Assembly: GCF_023169965.1 (NCBI RefSeq)
Contig: NZ_AP025592.1
Span: 4,526,332-4,590,331, forward strand
From: Anaeromyxobacter paludicola
GTDB taxonomy: Bacteria; Myxococcota; Myxococcia; Myxococcales; Anaeromyxobacteraceae
DNA length: 64,000 nucleotides
Direction: 5' to 3'
The translations under genes were made by a program, and so were the position numbers. The notes beneath the pieces were generated by a model. The model was not told the DNA's origin. It ran no database searches and was given only the letters and a program-made list of their open reading frames with translations. Shown in pieces: positions 1-8,522 of the stretch (the first letter of the stretch is position 1; each line of letters opens with the position of its first letter).

Positions 1-865
1 GGCGCGGGCGCACGTAGAGCTGCCCCACCATGCCCATCTGCAGGTGCTCGGGCGGGGTGATGTGGCAGTGCCAGAAGTAGGTCCCAGCGTCGGGGGCCGT
101 GTAGTAGTAGGTGAAGCTCCCGGCGATGTTGATGGCCACCGAGGCGTCCGGCACGCCGTCGAAGTAGGACGAGGCGTTCGGGTAGCCGTGGAAGTGGACC
201 GTGTGCTGCTCGAAGAGGTCCGGGCGCATGATCATCCCGGGGTTGCTGAGGGTGAGGAAGAACTCGTCGTCCTCGTCGATGGCCATGAGCGGCGCCGGCG
301 CGTTCCCGGCGAGCACGCCCATGTCCATGATCCCGGCCGGCTCGGTGATGCCGCCGTTGTTGGGCGTCGGCGCCCAGTTGGGCGCGTGGGCGCAGGTGCC
401 GGTGACGTCCGGGCAGTCGGCGACCGTGACGCAGGCCTCCCCGGCGTTGGTCCCGCCGCCGCAGGTGCCCGCGCCGGCGCTCGAGTAGTTCGGCCCGAGG
501 TAGCCGAGGTTGAACACGTCGGCCGGCTGCGTGCCCGGGAGCCCGGCCTGGACGTCGGCGAGCCCGGAGAGCGGGCTGAAGCCGAACAGGTAGATCTGGT
601 GGCCGTCGGCCATGGTGGCGAAGCCGTCGCCGCCGCCGACCTCCTGGCACTTGATCTGCCCGGGGTAGCGCGCGTCGGGGGCGCAGGCGCCGCCGGGGCA
701 GTCGGAGGCGGCGGAGCAGGCGGCGCCCGCCTTCGTCCCGCCGGAGCAGGCGCGCGGGTGGAGCGCGGTGGCGGAGGGGCACTGGACGCGGAAGGACTGG
801 GCGCGCGCGGCGGTCGCGGACAGGCCGAGCGCGAGGAGGAGGGCGAGGCGCGGGATCCGGTGCAT
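1..865 (-). CDS. Multicopper oxidase, N-terminal part (runs off left edge)
   Basis: The minus-strand frame opens at an ATG at 865 behind a GAGAGGAG Shine-Dalgarno and runs off the window, so only the first 288 residues are present. A signal peptide (MHRIPRLALLLALGLSATAA) implies export. Type-3 cupredoxin copper ligands are visible: HFHG around residue 240 and WHCHI near 270, typical of the first domain of laccase/CueO-like multicopper oxidases. Before the cupredoxin fold lie two Cys-rich modules of the form C-x2-GT-xAG-x2-C-x4-DCP (near residues 30-50 and 140-170), probably disulfide-bonded. It follows the small secreted gene at 880-1134 with a 14-bp gap, so the two are likely cotranscribed. 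Copper oxidation is the family role; the substrate is unknown. Confidence 0.85.
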   Translation of the reverse strand, partial: MHRIPRLALLLALGLSATAARAQSFRVQCPSATALHPRACSGGTKAGAACSAASDCPGGACAPDARYPGQIKCQEVGGGDGFATMADGHQIYLFGFSPLSGLADVQAGLPGTQPADVFNLGYLGPNYSSAGAGTCGGGTNAGEACVTVADCPDVTGTCAHAPNWAPTPNNGGITEPAGIMDMGVLAGNAPAPLMAIDEDDEFFLTLSNPGMIMRPDLFEQHTVHFHGYPNASSYFDGVPDASVAINIAGSFTYYYTAPDAGTYFWHCHITPPEHLQMGMVGQLYVRPR

Positions 866-879
866 GGGGCGGGCTCCTC

Positions 880-1134
880 TCAGGGGCGGGGCGGCGAGGA
901 CTTCGAGGCCGTCGCGGGGCTGGCGGGGGCGGCGGTGGCGCAGCCGGCGCCGGCGCAGCGCGCCTTGCCGGCGGGCCGCGCGGCGCGCTTCAGGCGCGCG
1001 TGGTGGGCGGCGGCCCGGTGGAGCCGGTGCCCGCGGGCGGCGAGCGCCGGGCGGGGCGCCAGCGCCAGCGCCAGGGCCAGCGCGGCGGCGAGCGTGGACG
1101 GGAACGGCAGGCGGCGCCTCGGGCGGGTGGTCAT
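880..1134 (-). CDS. Small secreted hypothetical protein (84 aa) upstream of multicopper oxidase
   Basis: The 84-residue product begins with a twin-arginine-rich basic stretch and a long Ala/Leu hydrophobic core ending in ALAARG, a likely signal peptide or anchor. The mature part is short, basic and His/Ala-rich (HRLHRAAAHHARLKRAARP) with two cysteines spaced C-x4-C. It starts at ATG 1134 behind AAGGAG and ends 14 bp before the multicopper oxidase start, so it is probably the first gene of a two-gene unit. The His/Cys content beside a copper enzyme is compatible with metal binding, but I do not recognise a family. Confidence 0.5.
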   Translation of the reverse strand: MTTRPRRRLPFPSTLAAALALALALAPRPALAARGHRLHRAAAHHARLKRAARPAGKARCAGAGCATAAPASPATASKSSPPRP

Positions 1135-1155
1135 GCGGTCTCCCTCGATCTCCTT

Positions 1156-1173
1156 CGCGCGTCGCGACGCGCG
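1156..1173. repeat. Perfect 18-bp palindrome in the leader of the oxidase operon
   Basis: CGCGCGTCGCGACGCGCG is its own reverse complement. It lies just upstream of the Shine-Dalgarno of the small secreted gene (start 1134). It could be an operator for a dimeric repressor or simply a product of GC-rich sequence; no regulator gene adjoins it. Confidence 0.4.
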
Positions 1174-1362
1174 GCGGCGTGGCCCCCCGGCGGCTGCATC
1201 CGCTCGCAGGACGTGCGGGGGGCAGGTCGGCTGCTGATGTGCCCCTCGCGCCGCCGGGCGGCCTCCGGTCGCTCCCCGACCTCAGAAGGGGAGGGGGCCT
1301 TGACTGACTCGGGGTTCCCTTGGTCGCGGGACGTGCTTTCGACCGACCCCGCGCTAGCTTTG

Positions 1363-2172
1363 ATGAGGATCAAGCCGGCGAGAGGGGCGCCAGGCCGATC
1401 CTCGGGAGCCGACGTGCTTCACGAGCTGCGCAGGGAAGACGCGCACACCGGTCCGGGCCGCCGCTCGGCGCCCGGAACGGGGGGGGGCTCCCGGCGCGGC
1501 AGCGAGCGGCGGCGCCGGCTCCAGGCCCGGGAGGACGAGCGGTCGCGCATCTCGCGAGAGCTGCACGACACCACCGCCCAGAACCTCTCCGCCGCCGTGC
1601 TGGGCCTCTCCCGGGCCCTCGGGGTGCTCGGCGACGGGGCCGGACCGGCCGCCCCCATCCTGGTGGACGCCCTCGCGCTCTGCTCGGCGAGCCTGGAGGA
1701 GGTCCGGACGCTCTCGTACCAGCTCCGGCCGCCGCTCCTCGAGGAGGGGGGCCTCGGGCCGGCGCTGGAGTGGTACGCGGGGGTCTTCTCCCGGCGCTCC
1801 GGGATCCCGGTGGAGCTCACGCTCCCCCGCGAGGCGCGGCGACTCCCCCGCGCCCTCGAGTCGGCGCTCTTCCGGATCGCCCAGGAGGCGCTCTCGAACG
1901 CGCAGCGCCACTCGGGCTGCGCGCGGGTCGCGCTGCGGCTCGCCGTCGAGGAGCGCGCCGCCCGGCTCGAGATCGAGGACGACGGCCCGGCGGCCTCCGG
2001 CCTGCAGCTCGTCTCCGGCGCCCGGCCACCTGGAAAAGGGCTCCAGGGGATGCGCGAGCGGGCCCGGGCCGTCGGCGGGCGGCTCGCGCTCGAGCGCCCC
2101 GCCGGCCTGCTCGTCCGCGTCGTCGTGCCCCGACGGAGGTGCGCCCGTGCTCCAGATCCTGCTGGCCGATGA
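1363..2172 (+). CDS. NarL-family sensor histidine kinase without an input domain
   Basis: This short (269 aa) kinase carries the HisKA_3 motif RISRELHDTTAQN with phospho-acceptor His68, followed by a HATPase_c domain with N box (IAQEALSNAQRHS), a D-x-G box (IEDDGP) and a G-rich GKGLQGMRERA segment. There is no transmembrane or PAS/GAF sensor, so the signal must come from a partner or from the basic N-terminal 50 residues. The start is uncertain: ATG 1363 has no clear Shine-Dalgarno, while GTG 1414 has GGGAG five bases upstream and would give a 252-aa protein. The 3' end overlaps the response regulator by 26 bp, so the two are translationally coupled and form a cognate pair. Confidence 0.85.
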   Translation: MRIKPARGAPGRSSGADVLHELRREDAHTGPGRRSAPGTGGGSRRGSERRRRLQAREDERSRISRELHDTTAQNLSAAVLGLSRALGVLGDGAGPAAPILVDALALCSASLEEVRTLSYQLRPPLLEEGGLGPALEWYAGVFSRRSGIPVELTLPREARRLPRALESALFRIAQEALSNAQRHSGCARVALRLAVEERAARLEIEDDGPAASGLQLVSGARPPGKGLQGMRERARAVGGRLALERPAGLLVRVVVPRRRCARAPDPAGR

Positions 2173-2776
2173 TCACCCGGTGCTCCGGGCCGGCGTCCGC
2201 GCGCTCCTCGAGTCGCACGAGGGCTGGCGGGTCTGCGCCGAGTGCGGCGACGGGGCCGAGGCGGTGCGGCTCGCCGGCGCGCTTCGGCCGGACGTCGCCA
2301 TCGTGGACCTGTCGCTGCCCGGCCTCGACGGGCTCGAGGCGACCCGCCGCGTCTGCCGGGCGAGCCCGGGCACGGCGGTGCTGCTCTACACCATGCACGC
2401 CTCCGAGCTCCTCGGAGAGCAGGTGCGCCGCGCCGGGGGGCGCGCCTACGTCCTCAAAGGGACGCCGGCGGCGCAGCTCGTCGAGGCGGTGGAGGCGCTC
2501 GCGGCGCGGGGCACCTGGTGGGCCTCCGGCGCGGCGCTCCGGCCGCCGAACGTCGCGGCGCGTCCGTCGGGGGACCTCGCCCGCCTCACGGCGCGGGAGC
2601 GGGAGGTGCTGCTGCTCCTCGCGGAGGGGAACAGCAACGCCGCGGCGGCGCGGGCCCTCGGGATCGGGGTGAAGACCGTCGAGACCCACCGCGGGAACCT
2701 CATGCTCAAGCTGGGGCTCGCGTCGGCGGTGGAGCTCGTTCACTACGCGGTGAGGAACCGGCTCGTCACGCCCTGA
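2147..2776 (+). CDS. NarL/FixJ-family response regulator
   Basis: The 209-residue product has an N-terminal receiver domain (residues 3-118; acidic pair D8/D9, phospho-acceptor Asp54 in VDLSLPG, Thr81/Lys104 positions plausible) and a C-terminal LuxR-type helix-turn-helix (about 147-205, LTAREREVLLLLAEG, KTVETHRGNL). It starts at GTG 2147 inside the upstream kinase gene and is its evident partner. It should act as a DNA-binding transcription factor when phosphorylated. Targets are unknown; the divergent oxidase genes at 1-1134 and the hybrid kinase at 2884 are the nearest candidates. Confidence 0.92.
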   Translation: MLQILLADDHPVLRAGVRALLESHEGWRVCAECGDGAEAVRLAGALRPDVAIVDLSLPGLDGLEATRRVCRASPGTAVLLYTMHASELLGEQVRRAGGRAYVLKGTPAAQLVEAVEALAARGTWWASGAALRPPNVAARPSGDLARLTAREREVLLLLAEGNSNAAAARALGIGVKTVETHRGNLMLKLGLASAVELVHYAVRNRLVTP

Positions 2777-2883
2777 GCGAGCGGCGCGAGCGACGGCTCA
2801 GATCGGAGCCTCCCGGGGGGCCGGGGATGCTAAGCTCGCCCGGGCGCCGGGCCGCGAACGCGGAGCCCGCGCCGGGGGGTGTC

Positions 2884-5436
2884 ATGGCCGGGAAGGACCC
2901 TGCTCGAGAGGCTCTCGGACCGTCCGCGGCGGCGCCGCCCGCGCCGGAGGCGCGCTACCCGATGAGCTCCGGCGCCTGGGCCTACCTCGCCGCGGTGGGC
3001 GTGTCCGGCCTCGCCCTGGCGCTGCGGGTGTTGACGGCGCCGTTCTTCGGCGGCGGCGTCGCCTACCTCACCTTCTACCCGGCGGTCATGTTCGCCGCGA
3101 CGCTGGGCGGCCTGGGGCCCGGGCTCGTCTCCACCGCCCTCTGTGCCGCCGGCGCCGCCGCGTTCGTGCTGCCGCGCGCCGCGCACCTGCTGGCCCCGCC
3201 GGCGGCGGCGAGCCTGGCGGTGTTCGCGCTCATGGGGATCGCGATGAGCCTCACCGCCGGGCTCCACCGCCGCTCGCGCCAGCGGCTCGCCGACGACGAG
3301 AAGGAACGGGCCGTGCGGGCGCGCGAGGAGGAGCTGGCGGCCGCGGAGGCGGGCCGGCTGCGCGAGCAGGAGGAGGAGGCCCGCGCCCGGGCGGTGCAGC
3401 TCGAGGCGGTCCTCGACTGCATCGGCGACGGCGTGATCGTCTACGACCGCGAGGGGCGGACGGTCCGCTCCTCGCCGGCGGCCGACGCGATCCTGGGGGT
3501 GCCGGCGGAGGCGCGCGCCGGGCCGGTGGCCGACCGGGCGATGCGCCAGTACGAGGTCCTCACCGAGGACGGGCGGCGGCAGGGGCCGAGCGAGATGGCG
3601 GCGGTGCGGGCCGCGGTCCACGGAGAGCGGATCCCGGCGGCGCTCTACCAAGTCCGGGCCTTCGGCCTCGCGCCGCGCTGGCTCATGATCAGCGCCACGC
3701 CGCTCTTCGTCGGCGGGCGGCACACCGGCGCGGTGCTGTCGCTCTCCGACGTCACCGCGCGCAAGCGGGCCGAGGAGGAGCTCCGGGTCGTGACCCGGCT
3801 CTACGCCGTGCTGAGCCGGGTCAACGAGGCGATCGTCCGGATCCGGGACGAGCGGCGGCTCTTCGAGGCGGTCTGCCGCATCGTCACCGAGGACGGGGTC
3901 TTCCCGCTCGCCTGGGTGGGAGAGGTGCGGGGGCGGAAGGTGGTCCCGGCGGCCGCCTGGGGTCCGGCCGTGGACTACGTGCGCTCGCTCGAGGTGGAGG
4001 TGGACGGTCCGCTCGGCCAGGGGCCGACCGGGACCTGCGTCCGCGAGGGCCGGGTCATCATCAACGAGGACTTCGACAGCAACCCGGCCACCACGCCGTG
4101 GCGCGAGGCGACCCTCGCGCACGGGCTGCGGGCCTCGGCGGCCTTCCCGCTGCGCCGCGCGGGCGAGGTGGTGGGCGCGCTCACGTTCTACGCCGGCGAG
4201 CCCGGCGCCTTCACCGCGAAGCAGGTGCAGCTCCTCGAGGCGCTCTGCGCCGACCTCTCCTACGCGCTCGACGCGCTCCAGCACGAGCGGCTCCGGGCGG
4301 AGGCGGAGCGGGGGCTGCGCGAGGCCGACCGCCACAAGGACGAGTTCCTCCGGATGCTCTCGCACGAGCTGCGCAACCCGCTCGCGCCGATCCGCAACTC
4401 GGTCCAGGTGCTCCGGCTGGCCGAGGCCGGGGGCGAGCAGGCGGCGCGCGCGGCGGGGGTGATCGAGCGGCAGGCGGCGCACCTGACCCGGCTCGTGGAC
4501 GACCTGCTCGACGTGACCCGCATCGCCAGCGGCAAGTTCGCCTTGCGGCGCGCGCGGCTCGACCTGCGCGACCTGGTCCGGCGGACCGCGGACGACTTCC
4601 GGGCGGTGATGTCGGAGCGGGGGCTCGCGCTCGAGGTCGCGCTGCCGGCGACGGAGGCCTGGGTGGACGCGGACGCCACCCGCCTCACGCAGATCCTGGG
4701 GAACCTGCTCCACAACGCGGCCAAGTTCAGCGAGCGCGGGGAGACGGTGCGCGTGGAGCTCCGGAGCGTCGACGGCCGCGCGGAGCTGTCGGTGCGCGAC
4801 TCCGGCGTGGGCATCGACCCCGAGCTGCTCCCCGCCATCTTCGACCCCTTCGTCCAGTCCGACCGGACGCTGGCGCGCAGCGAGGGCGGCCTCGGCCTCG
4901 GGCTCGCCCTGGTGAGGGGGATCGCCGAGCTCCACGGCGGCACGGCGCGGGGCGAGAGCCCCGGCCCGGGCCGCGGGGCGGAGCTGGTGGTGACGCTCCC
5001 GCTGGCGGAGGCGCCGGCCGCCCCCGCCCCGGCCCCGGTCCCCGCCGCGGGTCGGGCCCCCTCGGACGCGTCCCGCGGCCGCCGGGTGCTGGTGGTGGAC
5101 GACAACCAGGACGCGGCCCGCTCGATGGCCGACGTCCTCGAGCTGCTCGGGCACGCCCCGCGGGTGGCCCACGACGGCCCGAGCGCCCTCGCCCTCGCGC
5201 GCGAGAGCGCGCCGGAGGTGGTGCTCTGCGACATCGGGCTGCCCGGGATGAGCGGGTACGACGTGGCGCGGGCGCTCCGGGCCGACGGGGGGCGGGACGC
5301 GCGGCTCATCGCGGTCACCGGGTACGCGCAGGCGGAGGACGTCCGGCGCGCCGTCGAGGCCGGCTTCGACGCCCACCTGGCGAAGCCGTGCGACCTCGCC
5401 GAGCTGCAGCGGCTGCTCGCGGCGCCGCGGGCTTGA
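2884..5436 (+). CDS. Hybrid sensor histidine kinase (DUF4118-PAS-GAF-HisKA-HATPase-REC)
   Basis: From ATG 2884 the protein has 850 residues. About residues 26-130 form a multi-pass membrane segment like the KdpD-type DUF4118 domain, followed by a short coiled coil rich in Glu/Arg, a PAS domain (about 173-292), a GAF domain (about 325-462), HisKA with MLSHELRNPLAP (His494), HATPase_c (N box LGNLLHNAAKF, G1 DSGVGI, G2 GGLGLGLAL) and a C-terminal receiver with Asp783 in LCDIGLPG. An in-frame ATG at 2827 is an alternative start. The attached receiver implies a phosphorelay or autoregulation; no output gene is adjacent. The sensed signal is unknown. Confidence 0.9.
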   Translation: MAGKDPAREALGPSAAAPPAPEARYPMSSGAWAYLAAVGVSGLALALRVLTAPFFGGGVAYLTFYPAVMFAATLGGLGPGLVSTALCAAGAAAFVLPRAAHLLAPPAAASLAVFALMGIAMSLTAGLHRRSRQRLADDEKERAVRAREEELAAAEAGRLREQEEEARARAVQLEAVLDCIGDGVIVYDREGRTVRSSPAADAILGVPAEARAGPVADRAMRQYEVLTEDGRRQGPSEMAAVRAAVHGERIPAALYQVRAFGLAPRWLMISATPLFVGGRHTGAVLSLSDVTARKRAEEELRVVTRLYAVLSRVNEAIVRIRDERRLFEAVCRIVTEDGVFPLAWVGEVRGRKVVPAAAWGPAVDYVRSLEVEVDGPLGQGPTGTCVREGRVIINEDFDSNPATTPWREATLAHGLRASAAFPLRRAGEVVGALTFYAGEPGAFTAKQVQLLEALCADLSYALDALQHERLRAEAERGLREADRHKDEFLRMLSHELRNPLAPIRNSVQVLRLAEAGGEQAARAAGVIERQAAHLTRLVDDLLDVTRIASGKFALRRARLDLRDLVRRTADDFRAVMSERGLALEVALPATEAWVDADATRLTQILGNLLHNAAKFSERGETVRVELRSVDGRAELSVRDSGVGIDPELLPAIFDPFVQSDRTLARSEGGLGLGLALVRGIAELHGGTARGESPGPGRGAELVVTLPLAEAPAAPAPAPVPAAGRAPSDASRGRRVLVVDDNQDAARSMADVLELLGHAPRVAHDGPSALALARESAPEVVLCDIGLPGMSGYDVARALRADGGRDARLIAVTGYAQAEDVRRAVEAGFDAHLAKPCDLAELQRLLAAPRA

Positions 5437-5467
5437 CCGGGCGCGGCCCCGGCGGCATGAACCGGGC

Positions 5468-6361
5468 GTGATCCGCTTCGGCCCCGCCGGCTGGGACTAC
5501 GAGGACTGGTCGGGGAAGGTCTACCCCAGGCCGGCGCCGCGCGGGTTCGACCCCCTCGCCTACCTCGCCCGGTACTTCGACGCGGTGGAGCTCAACGCCT
5601 CCTTCTACCGGCCGCCGGCCGCGAAGGTGGCCGAGTCGTGGCTGCGGCGCGTCGAGGACCGGCCCGACTTCCGCTTCACCCTGAAGCTCTGGCAGCGCTT
5701 CACCCACGAGCGCGAGAGCGCCTGGAGCGCGGACGACGTGAAGGCCGCCCGCGCCGCGCCCGACGCCTTCGCCCGCGCCGGGCGGCTCGGGGCGGTGCTG
5801 CTCCAGTTCCCCTGGTCGTTCAAGCGCGAGGAGGCGAACGAGGAGTGGCTGCGCGACCTCCTCGCCCGCTTCGGCGACCTGCCGCTCGTGGTCGAGGTCC
5901 GCCACGCCTCCTGGAACGTGCCCGAGACCTACGGGCTGCTCGCCGAGCGCGGCGCCGGGTTCGTGAACCTCGACCAGCCCATGTTCCGCCACTCCCTCGG
6001 CCCCTCCGCGGTGGCCACCTCGGCGGTGGGCTACGTGCGCGTCCACGGGCGCAACCACCAGGACTGGTTCCGCGAGGGGGCGGGGCGCGACGCGCGCTAC
6101 GACTACCTCTACCCGGCCGCCGAGCTCGCGCCCTGGGCCGAGCGCGTCGGCGCCCTCGCCGCGGCGCCCGGGGTGAAGGACGTGTTCGTCGTCACCAACA
6201 ACCACTTCGAGGGCAAGGCGGTGGCGAACGCCGCCATGCTGGCGTCGATGGTGCGGGGCGAGCGGGTGGCCGCGCCGCCGGACCTCGTGGCGGCCTACCG
6301 CGACGCGCTCGCGCCGTACGCGGACGCGGTGGGGCAGGGGCAGCAGGCGCTGCTGCGGTAG
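5468..6361 (+). CDS. DUF72 (YecE-like) TIM-barrel protein
   Basis: The 297-residue product matches the DUF72 family: IRFGPAGWDYEDWSGKVYP at the N terminus, the NASFYRPP segment, LLQFPWSFKR, and a C-terminal VTNNHFEGKAVANA. The family folds as a TIM barrel and resembles sugar-phosphate-type enzymes, but no reaction is established. It starts at GTG 5468, 31 bp after the hybrid kinase, so it may be cotranscribed; functional linkage is not implied. It converges on the gene at 6375 with only 13 bp between stops. Confidence 0.88.
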   Translation: MIRFGPAGWDYEDWSGKVYPRPAPRGFDPLAYLARYFDAVELNASFYRPPAAKVAESWLRRVEDRPDFRFTLKLWQRFTHERESAWSADDVKAARAAPDAFARAGRLGAVLLQFPWSFKREEANEEWLRDLLARFGDLPLVVEVRHASWNVPETYGLLAERGAGFVNLDQPMFRHSLGPSAVATSAVGYVRVHGRNHQDWFREGAGRDARYDYLYPAAELAPWAERVGALAAAPGVKDVFVVTNNHFEGKAVANAAMLASMVRGERVAAPPDLVAAYRDALAPYADAVGQGQQALLR

Positions 6362-6374
6362 GGCCGGCGCGGCG

Positions 6375-7100
6375 CTACTGCTTGTCGAGCCACTCCGCCA
6401 CGCCGCCGTGGCGGGAGCAGGCGCCGGTGTGGTGCTTCGCGTACGAGAAGCTGCCGTCCTTGCAGCGGGCCGTGGGCGGCCCCTTGGCCGGGTCGGGCGC
6501 GGCGCCGGTCCCGCCGGTGGTGGGCGCGGCGGGGGCGGCGCCGGTGGTGGGCGCCGGCGGGGCGCGGGTGGTCCGCTCCGCGGGCGCCGGCGGCGGGACC
6601 ACGGGCGGCGGCGTGACCGCGGCCGGGGTCTGCGCCGGCGACGGCACCGCGCCCGTCTGCGCGCGCGCCGTGGCGGCCCTGTCCACGCCGCCGTGGCCGC
6701 GGCAGGCGCCGCGACCGCCGCGGGAGGTCGCGCCGTCCTTGCAGATCACGGTCGCCTCGGCGGCCTTCGACTCGCCGCGGGCCCGCGCCTCGTCCCCCTT
6801 CTCGCGCGCCTTCTCCTCGGCGCGCCCGGCCTTCTCGTCGGCCTGCTTCGCCTTGCGCTCCGCCTTCTCCTGCGCCTTGGCCGCCTTGTCCTGGGCCTTC
6901 GCGGCCTTTTCCTGGGCCTTGGTGGCCGCCTTGTCCACGCCGCCGTGGCCGCTGCAGGCGCCCCGGCCGCCCTGGGCGGTCGTGCCATCCTTGCAGACGA
7001 CGCTCCTCTCGGCGTCGGCGGCGAGGGCGGAGCGGGGGTAGAGCGCGGCGGCCGCGGCGATCGCCGCGAGCGCCACCAGGCTGCGGAGGTGCAGGGTCAT
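6375..7100 (-). CDS. Secreted protein with three DUF3761-like repeats and an Ala/Lys/Glu coil
   Basis: The 241-residue product has a signal peptide ending near ALAAD. It then carries three copies of a CKDG-(T/S)-x(n)-GAC-x2-HGGV motif: residues about 35-55, 117-138 and 215-236. The third is the closest to the canonical DUF3761 form, ending in HGGVAEWL. Copies one and two are separated by about 55 residues of Lys/Ala/Glu repeats likely to form a long helix; copies two and three are joined by a Pro/Ala/Thr-rich linker. Each motif has two cysteines, suggesting disulfides in the periplasm or outside the cell. The function of DUF3761 is not known. Confidence 0.7.
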   Translation of the reverse strand: MTLHLRSLVALAAIAAAAALYPRSALAADAERSVVCKDGTTAQGGRGACSGHGGVDKAATKAQEKAAKAQDKAAKAQEKAERKAKQADEKAGRAEEKAREKGDEARARGESKAAEATVICKDGATSRGGRGACRGHGGVDRAATARAQTGAVPSPAQTPAAVTPPPVVPPPAPAERTTRAPPAPTTGAAPAAPTTGGTGAAPDPAKGPPTARCKDGSFSYAKHHTGACSRHGGVAEWLDKQ

Positions 7101-7215
7101 GGGGTTCCCTCCCGGGGCAGCGGCCGGCGCGACGGCGCCTGGCCCGCCCCGCTCCCGTTAGCGGCCGGTGGTCCGAGGGCGCGCGCCCGAGGGGGTGCCG
7201 ACCCGTGCAGGCCGC

Positions 7216-8166
7216 TCAGGACAGCCCGAGCCCCGCGGGCTCGTACGCCGCCCACCCCGAGCCGGCCCGGGACGCCGGCTCGGGGCGCTCCAGGGCCTGG
7301 CGGTCCCACCGGCCGAGCTCCGCCCCGAGCGCGTAGGCCGACTCGAAGAAGGCGAGGAGCGCCTGGTCGGGCGCGCCGCTCCGCCGCACCGCCTCGTAGG
7401 GCAGCAGGAACTCCTTGAGCTGCGGGTCGTAGCGGCCGCCGGCGACCTCCCCGTCGGCGAAGCCGGGCGGCTCGGGCGCCGCGTAGGCGTAGAAGCTCGC
7501 GTCCACGCCGCCGCCCCCCGGCCAGAACCCGACGCTCACCACCTCGTGCGAGTAGGCCTCGCGGGTGACGGCGTCGGCGCCGGCCCGCTCCGGCGCGCGG
7601 CGCCCGGAGAAGAAGGTCAGCGCGAGGTCGAAGGAGCCCCAGAAGAACTGGATCGGGCTCGCCTTGCCGAGGAACCGCCCGCGGGCGCGCGCCATCACCT
7701 CCGAGGTCCGCGCCAGCACCTGGAAGAAGCGCCGCACGGCGGCCGCGTCGTAGCTCGCGTGGACGCGGTCCTCGTCGAGGCCCAGCCGCTCGTCCGGGAT
7801 CTCGCAGGTGGCGGGCCGGATCGACACCGCGATCCCCAGCCCGCCGAGCGCGCCGAGCAGCCGGTCGTGGAAGTCGGCCACGGCCATCGGCTCGAGCGCG
7901 AACCCGGCGCGCGCGCCGTCGCTCGTCTCCACCCGGACCTCGTGCGCCACGAGGTCGAGCCGGATCTCGAAGAGCCGCTCGCCGTCCGGGACGGTCGAGG
8001 TGGTGAGGCCGCGGGCGGTCACGTAGAGCGGCACCTGCCACCAGTGGTTCACCGGGTGCGCGCGCGCGAGCCGGATCTTCCCGACCACCTGGGCCATCCG
8101 GTGCAGCGTCTCCTTCGTGTCCGACCAGTCCTCGAGGTGCAGCGCGGGCCAGGGTTCGAGCGCCAT
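7216..8166 (-). CDS. DUF5996 family protein
   Basis: The 316-residue product starts at ATG 8166 directly behind GGAGGAG. It opens WPALHLEDWSDTKETLHR, has NHWWQVPLYVTARGL and the central KASPIQFFWGSFDLALTFFSGR, and later FWPGGGGVDASFYAYAAPEPPG, all characteristic of the DUF5996 family, whose function is unknown. No signal peptide or membrane segment is seen, so it is probably cytoplasmic. The frame stays open upstream to 8499, but that extension is Arg/Pro/Ala-rich and looks non-coding. It is divergent from draG. Confidence 0.85.
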   Translation of the reverse strand: MALEPWPALHLEDWSDTKETLHRMAQVVGKIRLARAHPVNHWWQVPLYVTARGLTTSTVPDGERLFEIRLDLVAHEVRVETSDGARAGFALEPMAVADFHDRLLGALGGLGIAVSIRPATCEIPDERLGLDEDRVHASYDAAAVRRFFQVLARTSEVMARARGRFLGKASPIQFFWGSFDLALTFFSGRRAPERAGADAVTREAYSHEVVSVGFWPGGGGVDASFYAYAAPEPPGFADGEVAGGRYDPQLKEFLLPYEAVRRSGAPDQALLAFFESAYALGAELGRWDRQALERPEPASRAGSGWAAYEPAGLGLS

Positions 8167-8522
8167 GATCTCCTCCGGCGGGTGGCGGTAACGGCGCGAG
8201 CGGGCCCGTTCCTCGCCCCGGCCGCGCCGCACCCCGAAGAGATGGGAGGGCCTGCCCGCCCGCTCGCCCCCCGCGGCGCGGCGCGGCTGGCGGGGCCGCG
8301 CGCTCGCGCGGCTGCGTCGCGAGGCCCCTCGCTGCTCGAGGACGCGGCAGCCCCGGGCCTGCGCTGCGCGCAGCGTGCGCCGGCTCCGGGTGTCGCCGGC
8401 GCGGCGCGGCGCGGCCGGAACCCCGCCGCGCCGGGCGCCACCGGCGGGCGCGCGCGTCGCGGAACGCGCGGGTGGCCCGCCCTTCCCGCGACCCGGCACG
8501 CCCGCTGCAACCGCGTTCGCGC
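8167..8522. other. 356-bp divergent intergenic region upstream of draG
   Basis: This stretch separates the DUF5996 gene (-) from draG (+). Apart from the candidate sigma-54 promoter at 8494-8509, I see only extremely GC-rich sequence with short GCGC-type repeats. No TGT-N10-ACA NifA site, RNA gene or plausible small coding sequence was recognised. Confidence 0.5.
8494..8509 (+). promoter_or_regulatory. Candidate sigma-54 promoter of draG
   Basis: CGGCACGCCCGCTGCA matches TGGCACG-N4-TTGCA except for C in place of the first T of both elements; the invariant GG and GC are ten bases apart. The expected transcription start is about 8520, three bases before the GTG chosen for draG. NifA-dependent expression of draG would fit its role. 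Confidence 0.55.

Noticed and set aside
8472..8522. draG start at GTG 8472
   Set aside because: The added residues (ARPSRDPARP...) are not conserved in DraG and lie upstream of the predicted sigma-54 transcript start.
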